A DNA stretch of 64,000 bases, taken from positions 139,655,762 to 139,719,761 of the forward strand of contig NC_073695.1 of NCBI RefSeq assembly GCF_029784165.1. The letters run 5' to 3'. The DNA comes from Wyeomyia smithii. Its lineage: Eukaryota; Arthropoda; Insecta; Diptera; Culicidae. Below the pieces are notes generated by a model. It made no database searches, had not been told where the DNA came from, and saw nothing but the letters and a program-made list of their open reading frames with translations. Positions 1-11,197 of the stretch are shown piece by piece. A program made the position numbers and the translations under genes. How positions within the stretch are numbered: the first letter of the stretch is position 1; each line of letters opens with the position of its first letter.

Positions 1-1052
1 TCAATTATGCATTAGGACTTTTTTCGAGAAGGCAAAACTTTTGAAAGCTGCCGTCTTTTGAAATTCAATGGTCAAATTTTTTCCTATATTCGATTGGCAC
101 CCTATTATGCACGCATAATAATGGCAATGCCAAAAAATTGAAACAAGTTGGATGATGGCTGTCCCAGACAGTGTGTCGAACAGTTGACATTTTTGCATGA
201 CACCATATCGAAAAGAATTGTTGCCTCTCTTGCAGACTGCGACAGCAGCGTTCAACTGTACGCTTCTCTATTTGAGAGAATCGTTTGACTAGAAGCCAAC
301 ACAGATGGTTAACGATTCTTTTTTGTGCCGATCTCCGGCCGCTTCGATATCTCGACTGTAGCATTGTGCGAATGACAATAATTAGCAATCATGCGACAGT
401 TTAGTACAGCAATAAGATGGAAAATAAATAATTTCTATATATGTACTGCCGAAAAATATCATCAATCGTGAACACCAGTAGATTTGAATCCCAACTGCTA
501 AACTTTTTCATTCGAAAATTGTTCGCTGCGGCGAAAGTCTCATCCAAATTTAGCATATTTAAGCAAAAGCAGAACAATAAAAGCATGAATCTTACAAATT
601 CAAATCACGTCCTCGGATTCAAATAAAAATCGAAGCTAAGTAAATTGATTCCATTTCAATTCGTAATGAATGCAATGAATAGCACAGACAGCTACAGTCA
701 ATAACACACGAACCAGAGATTGTCTGTACAATGACAACAGTATAAAGAGAAGTGAGCGAGAGAATTGTTGTTCATATTGAATTCGTGACAAAAAGCAAGA
801 GATAAAGCAGATCGTATGCAACTTCGGTAGCGGCTACTGTCGAGTAGTATTTCATTCCACAGTGGTAATTACAAAAATCTTGCTACTGTCGTGTGAATAC
901 TGTAGCGTACGAGTACATTTCCTCACCCTGGTCCCAGAAAAGTTTGTTTCAGTTGAAAAACACCTAAATCTGTCGATTTCAGTAGTTTTCAAGAGCGATA
1001 CTGTACAAAAATGATTTATGACCGCCCTTGCCATACAATTCGAACCACTGTG
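1..1052. other. AT-rich sequence, nothing recognised
   Basis: No coding region, repeat or element could be supported here. The short reading frames present (all about 107 residues or less) have no recognisable motif and no coding-like composition. The block ends where homology to the gypsy-type element tail begins at about 1053, so it is either the flank of that element or an older unidentified insertion. Confidence 0.5.
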
Positions 1053-2605
1053 CATCGTTGGTTGTGGTGTCATCCTCGCGAACTCATCCTTAATGCTTCA
1101 TCGGGTTATTTACAATAGTTCAATGGTTGCCAGTGCACTTTAATTAGGGCTGCAGTTCATCTGGTTGTTTTAAGATTGTCCATAGTTTGTTGTTGAACTT
1201 TAATGTTGGGTTAGCCGTGTCTTTTTGACATAGACCAGCTGTATTTTGTTTGACTAATAATATTGTTACGCTCAGTGTGGCGTAAAGATTTACGATTGCC
1301 ACCGGCTCTGTTGCATAATGCAGTCACTTGGTTTAGCGTCTTTAACTACCTGCACGGGGTGTCCAATTACCCGCTAACATGTGCGCACACTTTCAAATCG
1401 TAGTGCAGAAAGAACAAGAGCAAAATTTTATAGCGTCATTTTGCTTGTTTGGCTTTGAACTCGAATCCTTATCTGTAAAAGTCAACAATTCTCAATGAGT
1501 AATATATATTTGGGACAAATTATTACGCCCTTCGCTGTGTAGTTTGATGTATTCGTTTTCGTGCTGAAGTCTCGATACTGGCTCGACCATTGATTGAGTT
1601 CTGTTGCACATCTGGCCTCTTCAGAGGTCGAAAACTGGATGCTGTTCGTCTCCTCTTGGTAATATCGTTTGGCTTTACCTCCATCGACCATAAACACCCG
1701 CCGTTCAACTCCCCTCGCAACCGTCTGCTTTCCTTTTCGCGCTGTACTGGGCATCATGGTATGCCCCATCTCAGCTTCCGTTGTAATCACCTGGGTCGTC
1801 TTCGATGATCAGGAACTCGTCTCGTTGTCAATTCTTAGATGCTAGCTGCCCTACTTAGCAAGTGGTGCATTTATTTTTTGCCATTATTTCATCAATTCTT
1901 TTTTTGTTTTGTTACTTTTTCCACTTGCTGTTTAAAATTACTGTTCACTCGCGTACGGGCTTCTTACATCCTATAATCTACCCTACACTTCTACTTACAA
2001 TCTAGGCCAATATTTTTTTTCTTTTCGGATGACATAATCCGGTTTCCCTTCCCCTACTAAGACGTACATTACTTGTTTTATCCGATTTTACAAACATAAC
2101 ATTTCAAATGTGCATTGTTTACTAATTTTTTTCCATCGTGCATTATCTAACTTTGATCACCCTCATCTCTCTATCTTTGCATCGTTTCAATCTTTTCTTT
2201 TCCTTTGTCAGGTATTTTCTGTCTGTTTCATAAATAAATCTTTTCATTGTACCAGCCGCGTTGGTTAAAAATTCATCGTTTTCCTCTGTCTTCATATAGA
2301 ATGTTCGTCTAATACCTGGCGTCTTCTTAACACCTCATATCATCTTCTATTTGCAATAAAAATGTCTGGTAGGTTTAGCCTTCTTGTCCAAAGTCTCTCC
2401 TAGTTTTATTGTCGTCCGTTATTTAAGTTGTCTCCGTCACAAAAAAAAAATCTTACTTCATTATTCGGTTTTCTTTTTTTATTGGGCAATTAGCCAATTT
2501 TAATTAATCAAACCCCGTTCTCATGTGGTCTTTTGTTCACTATATATTTTTCCTATGTTAACATTTGCATTTTACGAAAAAAACAAATGCTGTTCTAATT
2601 TCTTT
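1053..2605 (-). repeat. Non-coding tail of element E3, left part
   Basis: This matches, in reverse orientation, the 3' non-coding tail of E1 (about 51300-53000) and the equivalent part of E2 (about 27290-30450). Landmarks are the block around 1055-1180, the block around 1500-1850 and the pyrimidine-rich 2030-2600. The matching order is the same in all three elements. No open reading frame is shared among the copies. Confidence 0.75.
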
Positions 2606-5164
2606 CAAACCTTTTTGCCTTTCTCCTAGAATCACTCGAAAAACCAAAGGTATAAGAGTGGTCCCAATGGCCGAATGTCATATACCACTCGACCCCTTTC
2701 GACGAACTGAGCATTTTCTGTATGTATGTACGTATGTGTGTATGTGTGTGTGTGTGGGTGTGTGTGTATGTGCAACTTTTTTTTTCTCACTCACTTTTCT
2801 CAGAGATGGCTGGACCGTTTTTCATAAAATTAATTGCAAATGAAAGGTCTAGTTGCGCCATAGGTTGCTATTGAATTTCATCGTAGTCGGATTTTTAGTT
2901 TAGAGGTTATGTATCAAAATCTAAAAATTACGAAACATCAATATCTCAGTAACGACATAACCGATTTCAATAAAACTGGTTTCAAATGATCGGGCAGTCT
3001 CCAAAACCCTTAACTTTTAAATTTCGTTATGATTGAACATATGGTTCAAAAGTTATGTAAAGAAAAGCTTTTTTTTCCTCATCTATAATAAAGAAAAATT
3101 ATCTTGAGGTTGTTTAAACTCACTCATTTCTCTCAGAGATGGCTGAACCGATTTTCGCAAAGATAGTGACAAATGAAAGGTCTAGTTGCCCCATAGGTTG
3201 CTATTGAATTTCATTGTAATCGGATTGTAACTTTGTCCGTTGTTCATAAAAATGTGGAATCACATAATGAAAGTAAACATACTAACTTTCTCCTAACGAT
3301 CACTGGCTAATTAAAAGGTAGAAAAGTGATCCAAATGGCCGAATGTCATATACTACTCGACTCAGTTCGACGAATCGAGCATTTTCTGCATTTATGCATG
3401 TATAGGTGTATATGTTTGTGTGTGGGTGTGTACGTGTGTATGTGCACCTTTATTTTTTTCGCACTCACTTTTCTCAGAGATGGTCTGACCGATTTTTTCT
3501 ATCTCGGTGTCAAATGAAAGGTTTATTTGCCGCTTAGGTTGCTTTTGAATTTCATTGTAATCAAACTTTTAGTTTTGGCGCTGCGTCAGAATGTGTAAAT
3601 CGCTCTTATGTCCTAGAAGCTATGAACAGAGTTGAATTCAAATTAATGGGCTTTTAAACCCTTAAACAATCAATTTCATAATGTTTATACATATGGTTCG
3701 AAAGTTATAGGAAGAAACGTAACCCGCAGACTGTTTAAAACTATAACTACGATCAAAATATGTGACCTCAACATCATTTAAATTTTATATTGTACTATTT
3801 CAATGTTTGCGGTCTTGCTCGGGATTGAAGTTGAAATTAAAAGTCATTTCTATCATTTCACTTTTTGCTTTTCTCCTAGAAAGGTATAGCAATCACTGCA
3901 AAAACTAAAGGTATAAAAGTGCTCAAAAGGGCCGAACGTCGTATATCACTTAGTTCGACGAGCTGAGCATTTTCTGTATGTGTGTGTGTATGTGTCTGAA
4001 GGTAGCGCTCTCCCAATCTCTCTCGATTTTCTCAGAGATGGCTGAACCGATTTCAATGAAATTAATTGCAAATGAATGGTCCAGTTGCCCTATAAGACCC
4101 TATTTTTTGTTATCTGATTTCAAGTTAAGAGGTTATGCATCAAAATGTAAAAATCACGAAACATCAATATCTAAGAAACTACACAACCGATTTCAACAAA
4201 ATCGGTTACAAATGAACGGGCTACCTAAAAAACCCTCAACCTTTGAATTTTTCACCGATTTTCATAAAATCAGTGTCATATGGAAGCTCTTGTTGCCCCA
4301 TAAGACCCTATTGATTTTTTTAGCAAACGGATTATTACTTTGACTGTTATGTTTAAAAATGTGAAATCCAACTATTAAAAGAAACATATTCCGAAAACTA
4401 CTTGGACTTACTCACTTTTCTCAGAGATGGCTGAACCGATTTCCACAGAATTAGTATCAAATGAAAGGTCTAGCTGCCTCATAACACCCTATTGAATTGT
4501 CTGTAATGTATCGAAATGTGAAAACCATGAAACTTCATTATCTTAGAAACTACACAACCGATTTGAATAATCTTGATATCAAATGAACGGGCTAGTTAAG
4601 GGTTAACTGATGAATTATGATTGAACACGTAGTTTCACAGTTTGACTGCCCTATACGTTTCCTTTTCATTGATTATAATCAAACTTAAGACACCGTTATG
4701 TTTTAATTTGTAACACAACGACTTATTTGAACATAACTAGCGTCATGCAAACGAGTCATCTTTCAAACTTACAAATAACAAACTTCATAACAATTTGATA
4801 TGCTGTTCAAAAGTTTTGGGAAGGAAAGAATTTCAAAGACTATTCAACACTATACCTGCTTTGATCAATATATGGCTTCAACATGACTTAAATGTGGTAT
4901 CGTACTATTTGAACGTTCCCGGTATCGCTCGTGATTAAATTGTTCGAAATTGAGAGTCATTTGTTTTATTTCGCTATTTCTTAAGCACTAACATTACGTC
5001 AAATTTCATATTTTATACTTTAATTACAACATCAATATTTTAGAACCCAGAGAGTGAATATACCTCTATTGGATTTAAGCATTCATGTAAATCTATTTTT
5101 ACAAATAATAAGTTTGAATGAGAAAGGCTGAGTCTGACCGCTAGGTGGATTAGTTTAGGTTTTA
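2604..5164 (+). repeat. Mosquito-type dispersed repeat inserted in the E3 tail
   Basis: The block interrupts the E3 tail: the flanking sequence up to about 2603 and from about 5165 is continuous in E1 and E2. It starts with a 'gcctttctcctag' motif and ends with a 'gagaaaggctg...ctaggtggatta' motif, so its ends hold a 9-bp inverted match. Inside are four or five degenerate copies of a module containing 'agagatggctgaaccgattt' and 'aaatgaaaggtctagttgcc' near 2800, 3140, 3475, 4035 and 4430. Several TG-rich microsatellites are also present. The same end sequences recur at 7365-7486, 13882 and 19560-19710. I recognise the family as a common mosquito repeat but cannot name it. It has no coding capacity. 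Confidence 0.7.
2715..2772. repeat. TG-rich microsatellite
   Basis: A run of GTAT and GTGT units inside the dispersed repeat. Shorter relatives occur at about 3390-3450 and 3975-3998 in the same position of neighbouring repeat modules, so the microsatellite is part of the repeat unit rather than an independent expansion. Confidence 0.8.
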
Positions 5165-5601
5165 CTACCTTCCAGGTCATTCTAGTCATTTAAATTCCCA
5201 AAGTTTTTTGTTTATTTAACTGTTATCGGCGGGGTTCCTCGTCCTTCACGCCATCATTATTTTTTTAAATTTTTCCAACTGTGTTATGCTATTTGACCGC
5301 TATCCTCAAAGACTGTATATCTCTTTCGGCGACTTACGCCATTTTCTTCATTGAACCCTGCCACACCTTTTGTCCCCTGTCATTGAAGGGTGTTTTAGTG
5401 ACTCTATGTGTTTTTCATCCCAATAAAACAATCATCTTCTTAGGCGACTTTTCGTATTTTCTTCACGCCTTTATTGTATACTTTCCATATTTCATGTCTC
5501 TACTTCAGTATAATTTTCATACAGCTTTAGGTGCTTGCTATCATAACTTATGCCATCCAATATCGCATTCCATTGAATGTATTATGTCTGCTATCTTTGA
5601 A
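5165..5601 (-). repeat. Non-coding tail of element E3, right part
   Basis: This resumes the E1 tail (about 50200-50680 in reverse) after the dispersed-repeat insertion. It includes a 'ggcggggttcctcgtccttcacgcc' block near 5227 and the 'ggcgacttttcgtat' motif near 5443 that E1 repeats three times. The apparent 110-residue frame at 5281-5613 is an antisense reading of this non-coding tail and is not proposed as a gene. Confidence 0.7.
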
Positions 5602-5705
5602 AGCATAGTTTAAGTTCATATAATCAGTCATAATAACGCTAAGAAAAAGTTCATAATAACCGGCTTATGAACTTTTTCTAAACGATTGCCGTTTCTAATT
5701 AAAGC
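5602..5705 (-). pseudogene. Last ~35 codons of gypsy-type pol (E3 remnant)
   Basis: In reverse this matches the end of E1 pol around 50110-50205, including the codons just before the stop and the first bases of the tail. It ends abruptly at about 5705, where the sequence passes directly into the primer-binding region. It is all that remains of the E3 coding region. Confidence 0.75.
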
Positions 5706-5731
5706 GCTTGCATCCCACCACTGTCACCAAA

Positions 5732-7364
5732 TGTGTAGGTATATCCTACCAGGGACTTCTTCGTCTACAAGCAAAAGTTGAAGTCTTGTACAATCATTGT
5801 GTCTTCCCGTTTCGCACAAATGTTGCACAGAAATCGCACAATTAATGTGTGAAACGCATAACGCAACAGTTGTACTGCGAATACATTGACATAGAATGAA
5901 ATCAGAATGAAATCATATACCTACACTTTATTTCTCACGTCGAGTGTATTAGTGACTGCTACTAATGTAGCAGTGCATGCAGCAAACAACAACTTGTGAA
6001 CTCACTAGATTTAAATAGCTATAATACTCGATCGATTTATCTCGATGGATTTGGTCATTAAAAAGTACCATTAAATGATTTGCAAAAAAAACGAAACAAA
6101 ATTCGGTTCACAACATTTTGTAATCAACGCTAGCTTCACCGCAAAACTAGCAAAAACCCTTCATTCCACAAAGCCACCAAAGCGTTGCTGATTTTTTATG
6201 GCAACACTTGTAAATTGTGAATAATTATTATTTGTCATTCTGTGCACGCGTACGAGCGAGGGAAATTTCTCTCTCGCTCGTAGAATTTCCACGTATGTGG
6301 GACAAGACTAGACACGTCACATGCAATTTGTAGGTTGCTTTTTCGCTTCTCTTTCGGTTCGGATTGCGACGCGCAAGGCGATATCTCGTTGCTTCACGAA
6401 ATGAGCGAGACACCTGTGCTGTACATACTTGATACCAGTGTTGTTAATCTCACTCATACTGTCGGTGCGTGCTTGCTGCTATTCAGAGGAATGCATCAAG
6501 AAGAAAAAGTATCTCGAAAGCGTGTGTGCAAAAGACTTGAAAAGCGTAGCATATGTCTCGTCCTCAAGCAGAAAGGAGGAGAATGGTTTTGCTTCTCGCT
6601 CGCTTTGCAATGCTGCTTGATACCAGTGGAAACTGTTTAGGTGTAGTAGTTTGGAGCTGCCAAATACATTGGAGAAACGCTAGAGCATTAATTGCGTTAT
6701 TCCCAACACGCAATCATTGCACTGGTTCTGAATAACATCAACAATTGCGCTAAAAACGCACAATTTTGTACTGGTTTCGCACCATCCAACTTTTGCGTGT
6801 AGGTATCCCTGTACGTGTGCTACGGAATTACAACTCGAGAATTGAGCGGTAGATTAAACTTACTTTATTTACACAAAAGTTTAAATAGTACCCTACAGGT
6901 AACTCAGAGCGAAAGGCTTTTCCCCTTCGATATGCTGTGCTATACTGACCTATGGCATTTCTTGGCCTGTCTCTTGTGCTTAACTTTTAGTATATTTTGG
7001 GTATTCTGATTGAGAGCGCCGTAACATGTGCTCTAGAACACGTGCGCTATCGTAGGCACTAAGACCCGCGCGTGAGCATGGGTGACGCTGAGCGACGCTA
7101 CCGTTAGTCGAGTTCTTTTGTTGAATTACTGAGTTATGCAATGCCTGCAACGTTTGCATAGGTAAACCGTTCGCGGACTTTCTTCAAGATTTTTCCTGCT
7201 TTCTTTACTAGTGACTTGTTTTAGGGGACACCGGCAGACGGCCGTGTTCCGGATTGCATTCTACGAGTTTTCATCAAATTCAACAGAAGGCTTAGCTAAA
7301 AATGTACCGTGTGACTAATACTTCGTGACGGAACATTGGGTTCATCGCAGGGTGTGACGTCACA
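5732..7364 (-). repeat. E3 long terminal repeat with nested insertion
   Basis: The LTR reads inward from TGTGTAGG (5732) to the terminal TGTGACGTCACA (7353-7364). Removing the 1,032-bp insertion at 5768-6799 leaves roughly 600 bp that align with the 681-683-bp LTRs of E1 and E2. On the minus strand the primer-binding site lies just outside (TGGTGACAG, reverse of about 5721-5729). The LTR opens with the same TGACGTCA palindrome as the other copies. Confidence 0.8.
5768..6799. mobile_element. TA-flanked non-autonomous DNA transposon, copy 1
   Basis: The block interrupts the LTR at a 'cTAg' site: TA at 5766-5767 and again at 6800-6801. Its ends are imperfect inverted repeats, 'CAAGCAAAAGTTG' on the left and the complement of 'CACGCAAAAGTTGG' on the right. 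Undisturbed LTRs at 26243 and 40500 lack it and show the empty site. It has no transposase-like frame; the longest is 101 residues with no motif. It contains a hairpin of the form acgagcgag-ctcgctcgt near 6250-6282. A TA duplication suggests mobilisation by a Tc1/mariner-type transposase, which is inference. Confidence 0.75.
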
Positions 7365-7486
7365 CACACATACAGAAAATGCTCAGCTCGTTGAACTGAG
7401 TCAAGTGATATATGCCATTCGGCCCTTTGAAGCACTTTTATATCTTCGATTTTGCAAGTGATTGCTATACCTTTCTAGGAGAAAGG
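7365..7486 (-). repeat. Fragment of the 2604-type dispersed repeat, reverse orientation
   Basis: The reverse complement shows the 'gcctttctcctagaaaggtatagcaatcac' start and the 'gccgaatg...' block of the repeat described at 2604-5164. E3 appears to have inserted into this repeat. The part 7365-7434 is included in the duplicated segment seen again at 11075-11145. Confidence 0.65.
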
Positions 7487-8430
7487 CAAAAATAATAGGG
7501 GCTTTTTTATTGCGATTTCTTTTTAAACTCTAATATTTATTAAGGCCCAACCGCGAAGCATAATGGGGCCGAATGTCTTTTTGGAGTAGGGAAAAGCCAG
7601 CTTAAGTAGAGCCTCTATCCCGACTGCTCCTTCTCAAACAGGCATAAAAACCCTCTAATCTTTTCTCTTTAAAATACAATTTAAGAATACAAAATTATTT
7701 CAACTTAAAACTAATATGCACATCTATCTTTATCTATCTATGTCATAAACGATCTATCTATATGATTATAAAATTGCGGATGATGAGTTCTTGTCTCTTG
7801 AGAATCATAACCTAAGATGAAAAATAGAGAGAGAAAACAAAGATTAATATTATCCTCAAAGGTCTACATATAGGGAGAGGGACAGAGAGAAACAGAGAAA
7901 GAAAGAGGACTTAGATACGATAATTTAATGAATTGGTAAACATGGGTGAGAAAACTAATATCATTGCTGGCAAGTGCATCCCGAACTTGCATTGCAGATG
8001 ATGCTTCCGTTCCCGGAGGGAATCGAAAAGTTTTTTCCTTGCTCTGTGGTATTTAGGGCATACGAAGACTACGTGTTCTATATCTTCGTACCCTCCACAG
8101 TCGCAAAGGTTGCTTTCGACTATTCCTATTCGATAGAGGTGGGCAGTTGCAATGTAATGGTTTGACATTAGGCGTAAAATAACTCGTATAAAATTCCGAG
8201 TTAGATCGAGGCCTTTAAACCTTGATTTCGTAGACACTTTGTGCGAGATGGAGTGCATCCATCGCCCCAAATCGCCGGAAACCCATTTTTCCTGCCAGTT
8301 TGCCAGAGCCAGTTGTCGGGGCAGATGCAAATACTCGGTAGAGGAGATCGGTCTATCAAATATATTTCCTTCTATGGCACCCCTTTTTGCTAATAAATCA
8401 TACTCTTCATTGATAATTAGCAGCGAATTG
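7487..8430 (-). pseudogene. 3' end of a LINE ORF2 (I/R1/LOA-like), truncated
   Basis: On the minus strand a frame from about 8400 to 7911 reads as the C-terminal part of a LINE ORF2. It shows a region typical of the segment after the RNase H or thumb domains. Then comes a zinc-binding CxC-x8-H-x4-C pattern in CDCGGYEDIEHVVFVCPKY, at roughly residues 76-94 of the open part. The C-terminus lies near 7911 and a 3' UTR follows with AATAAA-containing tails near 7500-7550. The 5' part is missing because the ITmD37E transposon begins at about 8431. The clade is uncertain; I/LOA/R1-type elements all carry this cysteine motif. It is non-functional because the catalytic reverse transcriptase is absent. 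Confidence 0.7.
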
Positions 8431-9310
8431 TATATAGATCGTTCCGATAATTATAAATACACTTACGATCAACCGTCATTTCAAATAACGTGCAGTATTC
8501 AACCAAACTTTGGCTGCGTCCTGTTGTTTACAATAAAGAAACAGATGCTGTCATTTTTCTAACATTTAGTGCGAAATTTTGAAAATGCGTGGTCTTTCTC
8601 CCGAGCAAAGAAAGCGAATTGTGCACAAATGGGGCACCTTGAGTGGTCTTTCTATAAGAAAATTAGCCAGAGAAGAAGGTGTAAGTGTCGGAGCAGTTCA
8701 AACCGCATTGCGAAAGTATTGTGAAGAGGGCACATTTACTGATGCCCCAAGACGTGGTAGAAAACCCGGGCCTGTTGATCCCACAATGGACAAAAAGGTT
8801 AAGGAATACTACAAGCGGCATCCTTCAGTATCAGTACGAGATGTGGCGAGAAAGCTTGGAACCTCGGCGAGTAACGTTATGCGTGCCAAGGGAAGAATGG
8901 GTCTGCAGACCCGTCGGAAGCATAAGCAGCCAAAACGAAATCAAAAACAAGCTGAATCTGTGAAACCGAGAGCTCGGAAGCATTATGACAAACTTCTGAC
9001 CAAAAAAATGGGGTGTGTTATCATGGATGACGTAACCTACATAAGACTGGACTATAAGACTCTGCCAGGACCGCAATTTTATACATCACCGAAGGGAAAG
9101 GATGTCCCTGGAGCAGTGAAAGCCATTTACACCGAAAAATTCGGCAACAAGGTAATAGTTTAGCAGGCCATTTGTGAATGTGGGAAAATATCTCGTTCAT
9201 TCATTACGAATGACACAATGAATGGTAAAATTTACATGAAAGAGTGTTTGCAGAAAAGGTTGTAACCCATGGTTAAGCAGCATAACAATCCTCCAATCTT
9301 TTGGCCCGAT
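8431..9310 (+). mobile_element. ITmD37E-type transposon, 3'-truncated
   Basis: The left inverted repeat ('TATAGATCGTTCCGATAATTATAAATACAC', from about 8433; 20-residue core TCGTTCCGATAATTATAAAT) matches that of the copy at 24272-25577. The element inserted into a LINE and is cut at 9310, in the middle of the transposase gene. There an unrelated duplicated segment begins. The right terminal repeat is missing, so it cannot transpose. Confidence 0.85.
8585..9310 (+). pseudogene. ITmD37E transposase, broken copy
   Basis: This encodes the N-terminal two helix-turn-helix regions, a basic linker and the first catalytic aspartate (VIMDD) of a Tc1/mariner-superfamily transposase. It is close to the copy at 24511-25422. 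The natural start is taken as the ATG at 8585 (two codons after an upstream in-frame TTG), matching the other copy. The frame is broken by a TAG at 9161-9163, where the other copy has tryptophan (VMVWQ), and a TAA at 9263-9265, where it has leucine. It stops at the second catalytic aspartate (FWPD) because of the truncation. It has no third catalytic residue and is certainly inactive. Confidence 0.9.
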
Positions 9311-9440
9311 AGCATAGTTTAAGTTCATATAATCAGTCATAATAACGCTAAGAAAAAGTTCATAATAACCGGCTTATGAACTTTTTCTAAACGATAGCCG
9401 TTTCTAATTACAGCGCTTGCATCCCACCACTGTCACCAAA

Positions 9441-11074
9441 TGTGTAGGTATATCCTACCAGGGACTTCTTCGTCTACAAGCAAAAGTTGAAGTCTTGTAC
9501 AATCATTGTGTCTTCCCGTTTCGCACAAATGTTGCACAGAAATCGCACAATAAATGTGTTAAACGCATAACGCAACAGTTGTACTGCGAATACATTGACA
9601 TAGAATGAAATCAGAATGAAATCATATACCGACACTTTATTTCTCACGTCGCGTGTATTAGTGACTGCTACTAATGGAGCAGTGCAAGCAGCAAACAACA
9701 ACTTGTGAACTCACTAGATTTAAATAGCTATAATACTCGATCGATTTATCTCGATGGATTTGGTCATTAAAAAGTACCATTAAATGATTTGCAAAAAAAA
9801 ACGAAACAAAATTCGGTTCACAACATTTTGTAATCAACGCTAGCTTCACCGCAAAACTAGCAAAAACCCTTCATTCCACAAAGCCACCAAAGCGTTGCTG
9901 ATTTTTTATGGCAACACTTGTAAATTGTGAATAATTATTATTTGTCATTCTGTGCACGCGTACGAGCGAGAGAAATTTCTCTCTCGCTCGTAGAATTTCC
10001 ACGTATGTGCGACAAGACTAGACACGTCACATGCAATTTGTAGGTTGCTTTTTCGCTTCTCTTTCGGTTCGGATTGCGACGCGCAAGGCGATATCTCGTT
10101 GCTTCACGAAATGAGCGAGACACCTGTGCTGTACATACTTGATACCAGTGTTGTTAATCTCACTCATACTGTCGGTGCGTGCTTGCTGCTATTCAGAGGA
10201 ATGCATCAAGAAGAAAAAGTATCTCGAAAGCGTGTGTGCAAAAGACTTGAAAAGCGTAGCATATGTCTCGTCCTCAAGCAGAAAGGAGGAGAATGGTTTT
10301 GCTTCTCGCTCGCTTTGCAATGCTGCTTGATACCAGTGGAAACTGTTTAGGTGTAGTAGTTTGGAGCTGCCAAATACATTGGAGAAACGCTAGAGCATTA
10401 ATTGCGTTATTCCCAACACGCAATCATTGCACTGGTTCTGAATAACATCAACAATTGCGCTAAAAACGCACAATTTTGTACTGGTTTCGCACCATCCAAC
10501 TTTTGCGTGTAGGTATCCCTGTACGTGTGCTACGGAATTACAACTCGAGAATTGAGCGGTAGATTAAACTTACTTTATTTACACAAAAGTTTAAATAGTA
10601 CCCTACAGGTAACTCAGAGCGAAAGGCTTTTCCCCTTCGATATGCTGTGCTATACTGGCCTATGGCATTTCTTGGCCTGTCTCTTGTGCTTAACTTTTAG
10701 TAAATTTTGGGCATTCTGATTGAGAGCGCCGTAACATGTGCTCTAGAACACGTGCGCTATCGTGAGCACTAAGACCCGCGCATGAGCATGGGTGACGCTG
10801 AGCGACGCTACCGTTAGTCGCGTTCTTTTGATGAATTACTGAGTTATGCAATGCCTGCAACGTTTGCATAGCAAAACCGTTCGCGGACTTTCTTCAAGAT
10901 TTTTCCTGCTTTCTTTACTAGTGACTTGTTTTAGGGGACACCGGCAGACGGCCGTGTTCCGGATTGCATTCTACGAGTTTTCATCAAATTCAACAGAAGG
11001 CTTAGCTAAAAATGTACCGTGTGACTAATACTTCGTGACGGAATATTGGGTTCATCGCAGGGTGTGACGTCACA
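9441..11074 (-). repeat. E3-type LTR, duplicated copy
   Basis: Same structure as 5732-7364: TGTGTAGG at the inner edge, TGTGACGTCACA at 11063-11074, and the same internal insertion at the same site. It differs by scattered substitutions, for example near 9553, 9625, 10698 and 10765. Confidence 0.8.
9477..10509. mobile_element. TA-flanked non-autonomous DNA transposon, copy 2
   Basis: This is the duplicate of 5768-6799, 1,033 bp long, with TA at 9475-9476 and 10510-10511. A hairpin with arms around gagcgagagaaa and ttctctctcgctc lies at about 9960-9992 and is more perfect than in copy 1. No transposase is encoded. Confidence 0.75.
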
Positions 11075-11197
11075 CACACATACAGAAAATGCTCAGCTCG
11101 TTGAACTGAGTCAAGTGATATATGTAATTCGGCCCTTTGGAGCAGAATTAGGAATAGTTAAAATTTATATATAGGTTATTCAGTTTGTTTGACTTGT

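Larger units (their letters stand above)
1053..7364 (-). mobile_element. Deleted gypsy-type LTR retroelement (E3), minus strand
   Basis: Read on the minus strand this holds one LTR (5732-7364), the primer-binding site, about 100 bp of the 3' end of pol, and then the long non-coding tail shared with E1 and E2. Almost all of the leader, gag and pol is missing: the end of pol is joined to a point about 20 bp from the primer-binding site. The left LTR is absent because homology stops at about 1053. Two secondary insertions interrupt it, a dispersed repeat at about 2604-5164 and a TA-flanked non-autonomous transposon inside the LTR. It cannot make protein and could only have moved in trans before it decayed. 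Identification rests on direct matches to the complete element at 42617-54038. Confidence 0.8.
9311..11145 (-). repeat. Duplicate copy of the 5602-7435 segment
   Basis: The segment repeats 5602-7435 with roughly 25 single-base differences over 1.83 kb. It includes the pol remnant, primer-binding site, LTR with the TA-flanked transposon (here 9477-10509), and about 70 bp of the dispersed repeat outside the LTR. Shared flanking DNA outside the LTR end shows this is a segmental duplication, not two insertions. The left edge falls inside the ITmD37E gene and the right edge at about 11145 passes into LINE sequence. Confidence 0.85.

Noticed and set aside
5281..5613. 110-residue frame
   Set aside because: Antisense to the non-coding tail of E3; the frame is not preserved in E1 or E2.
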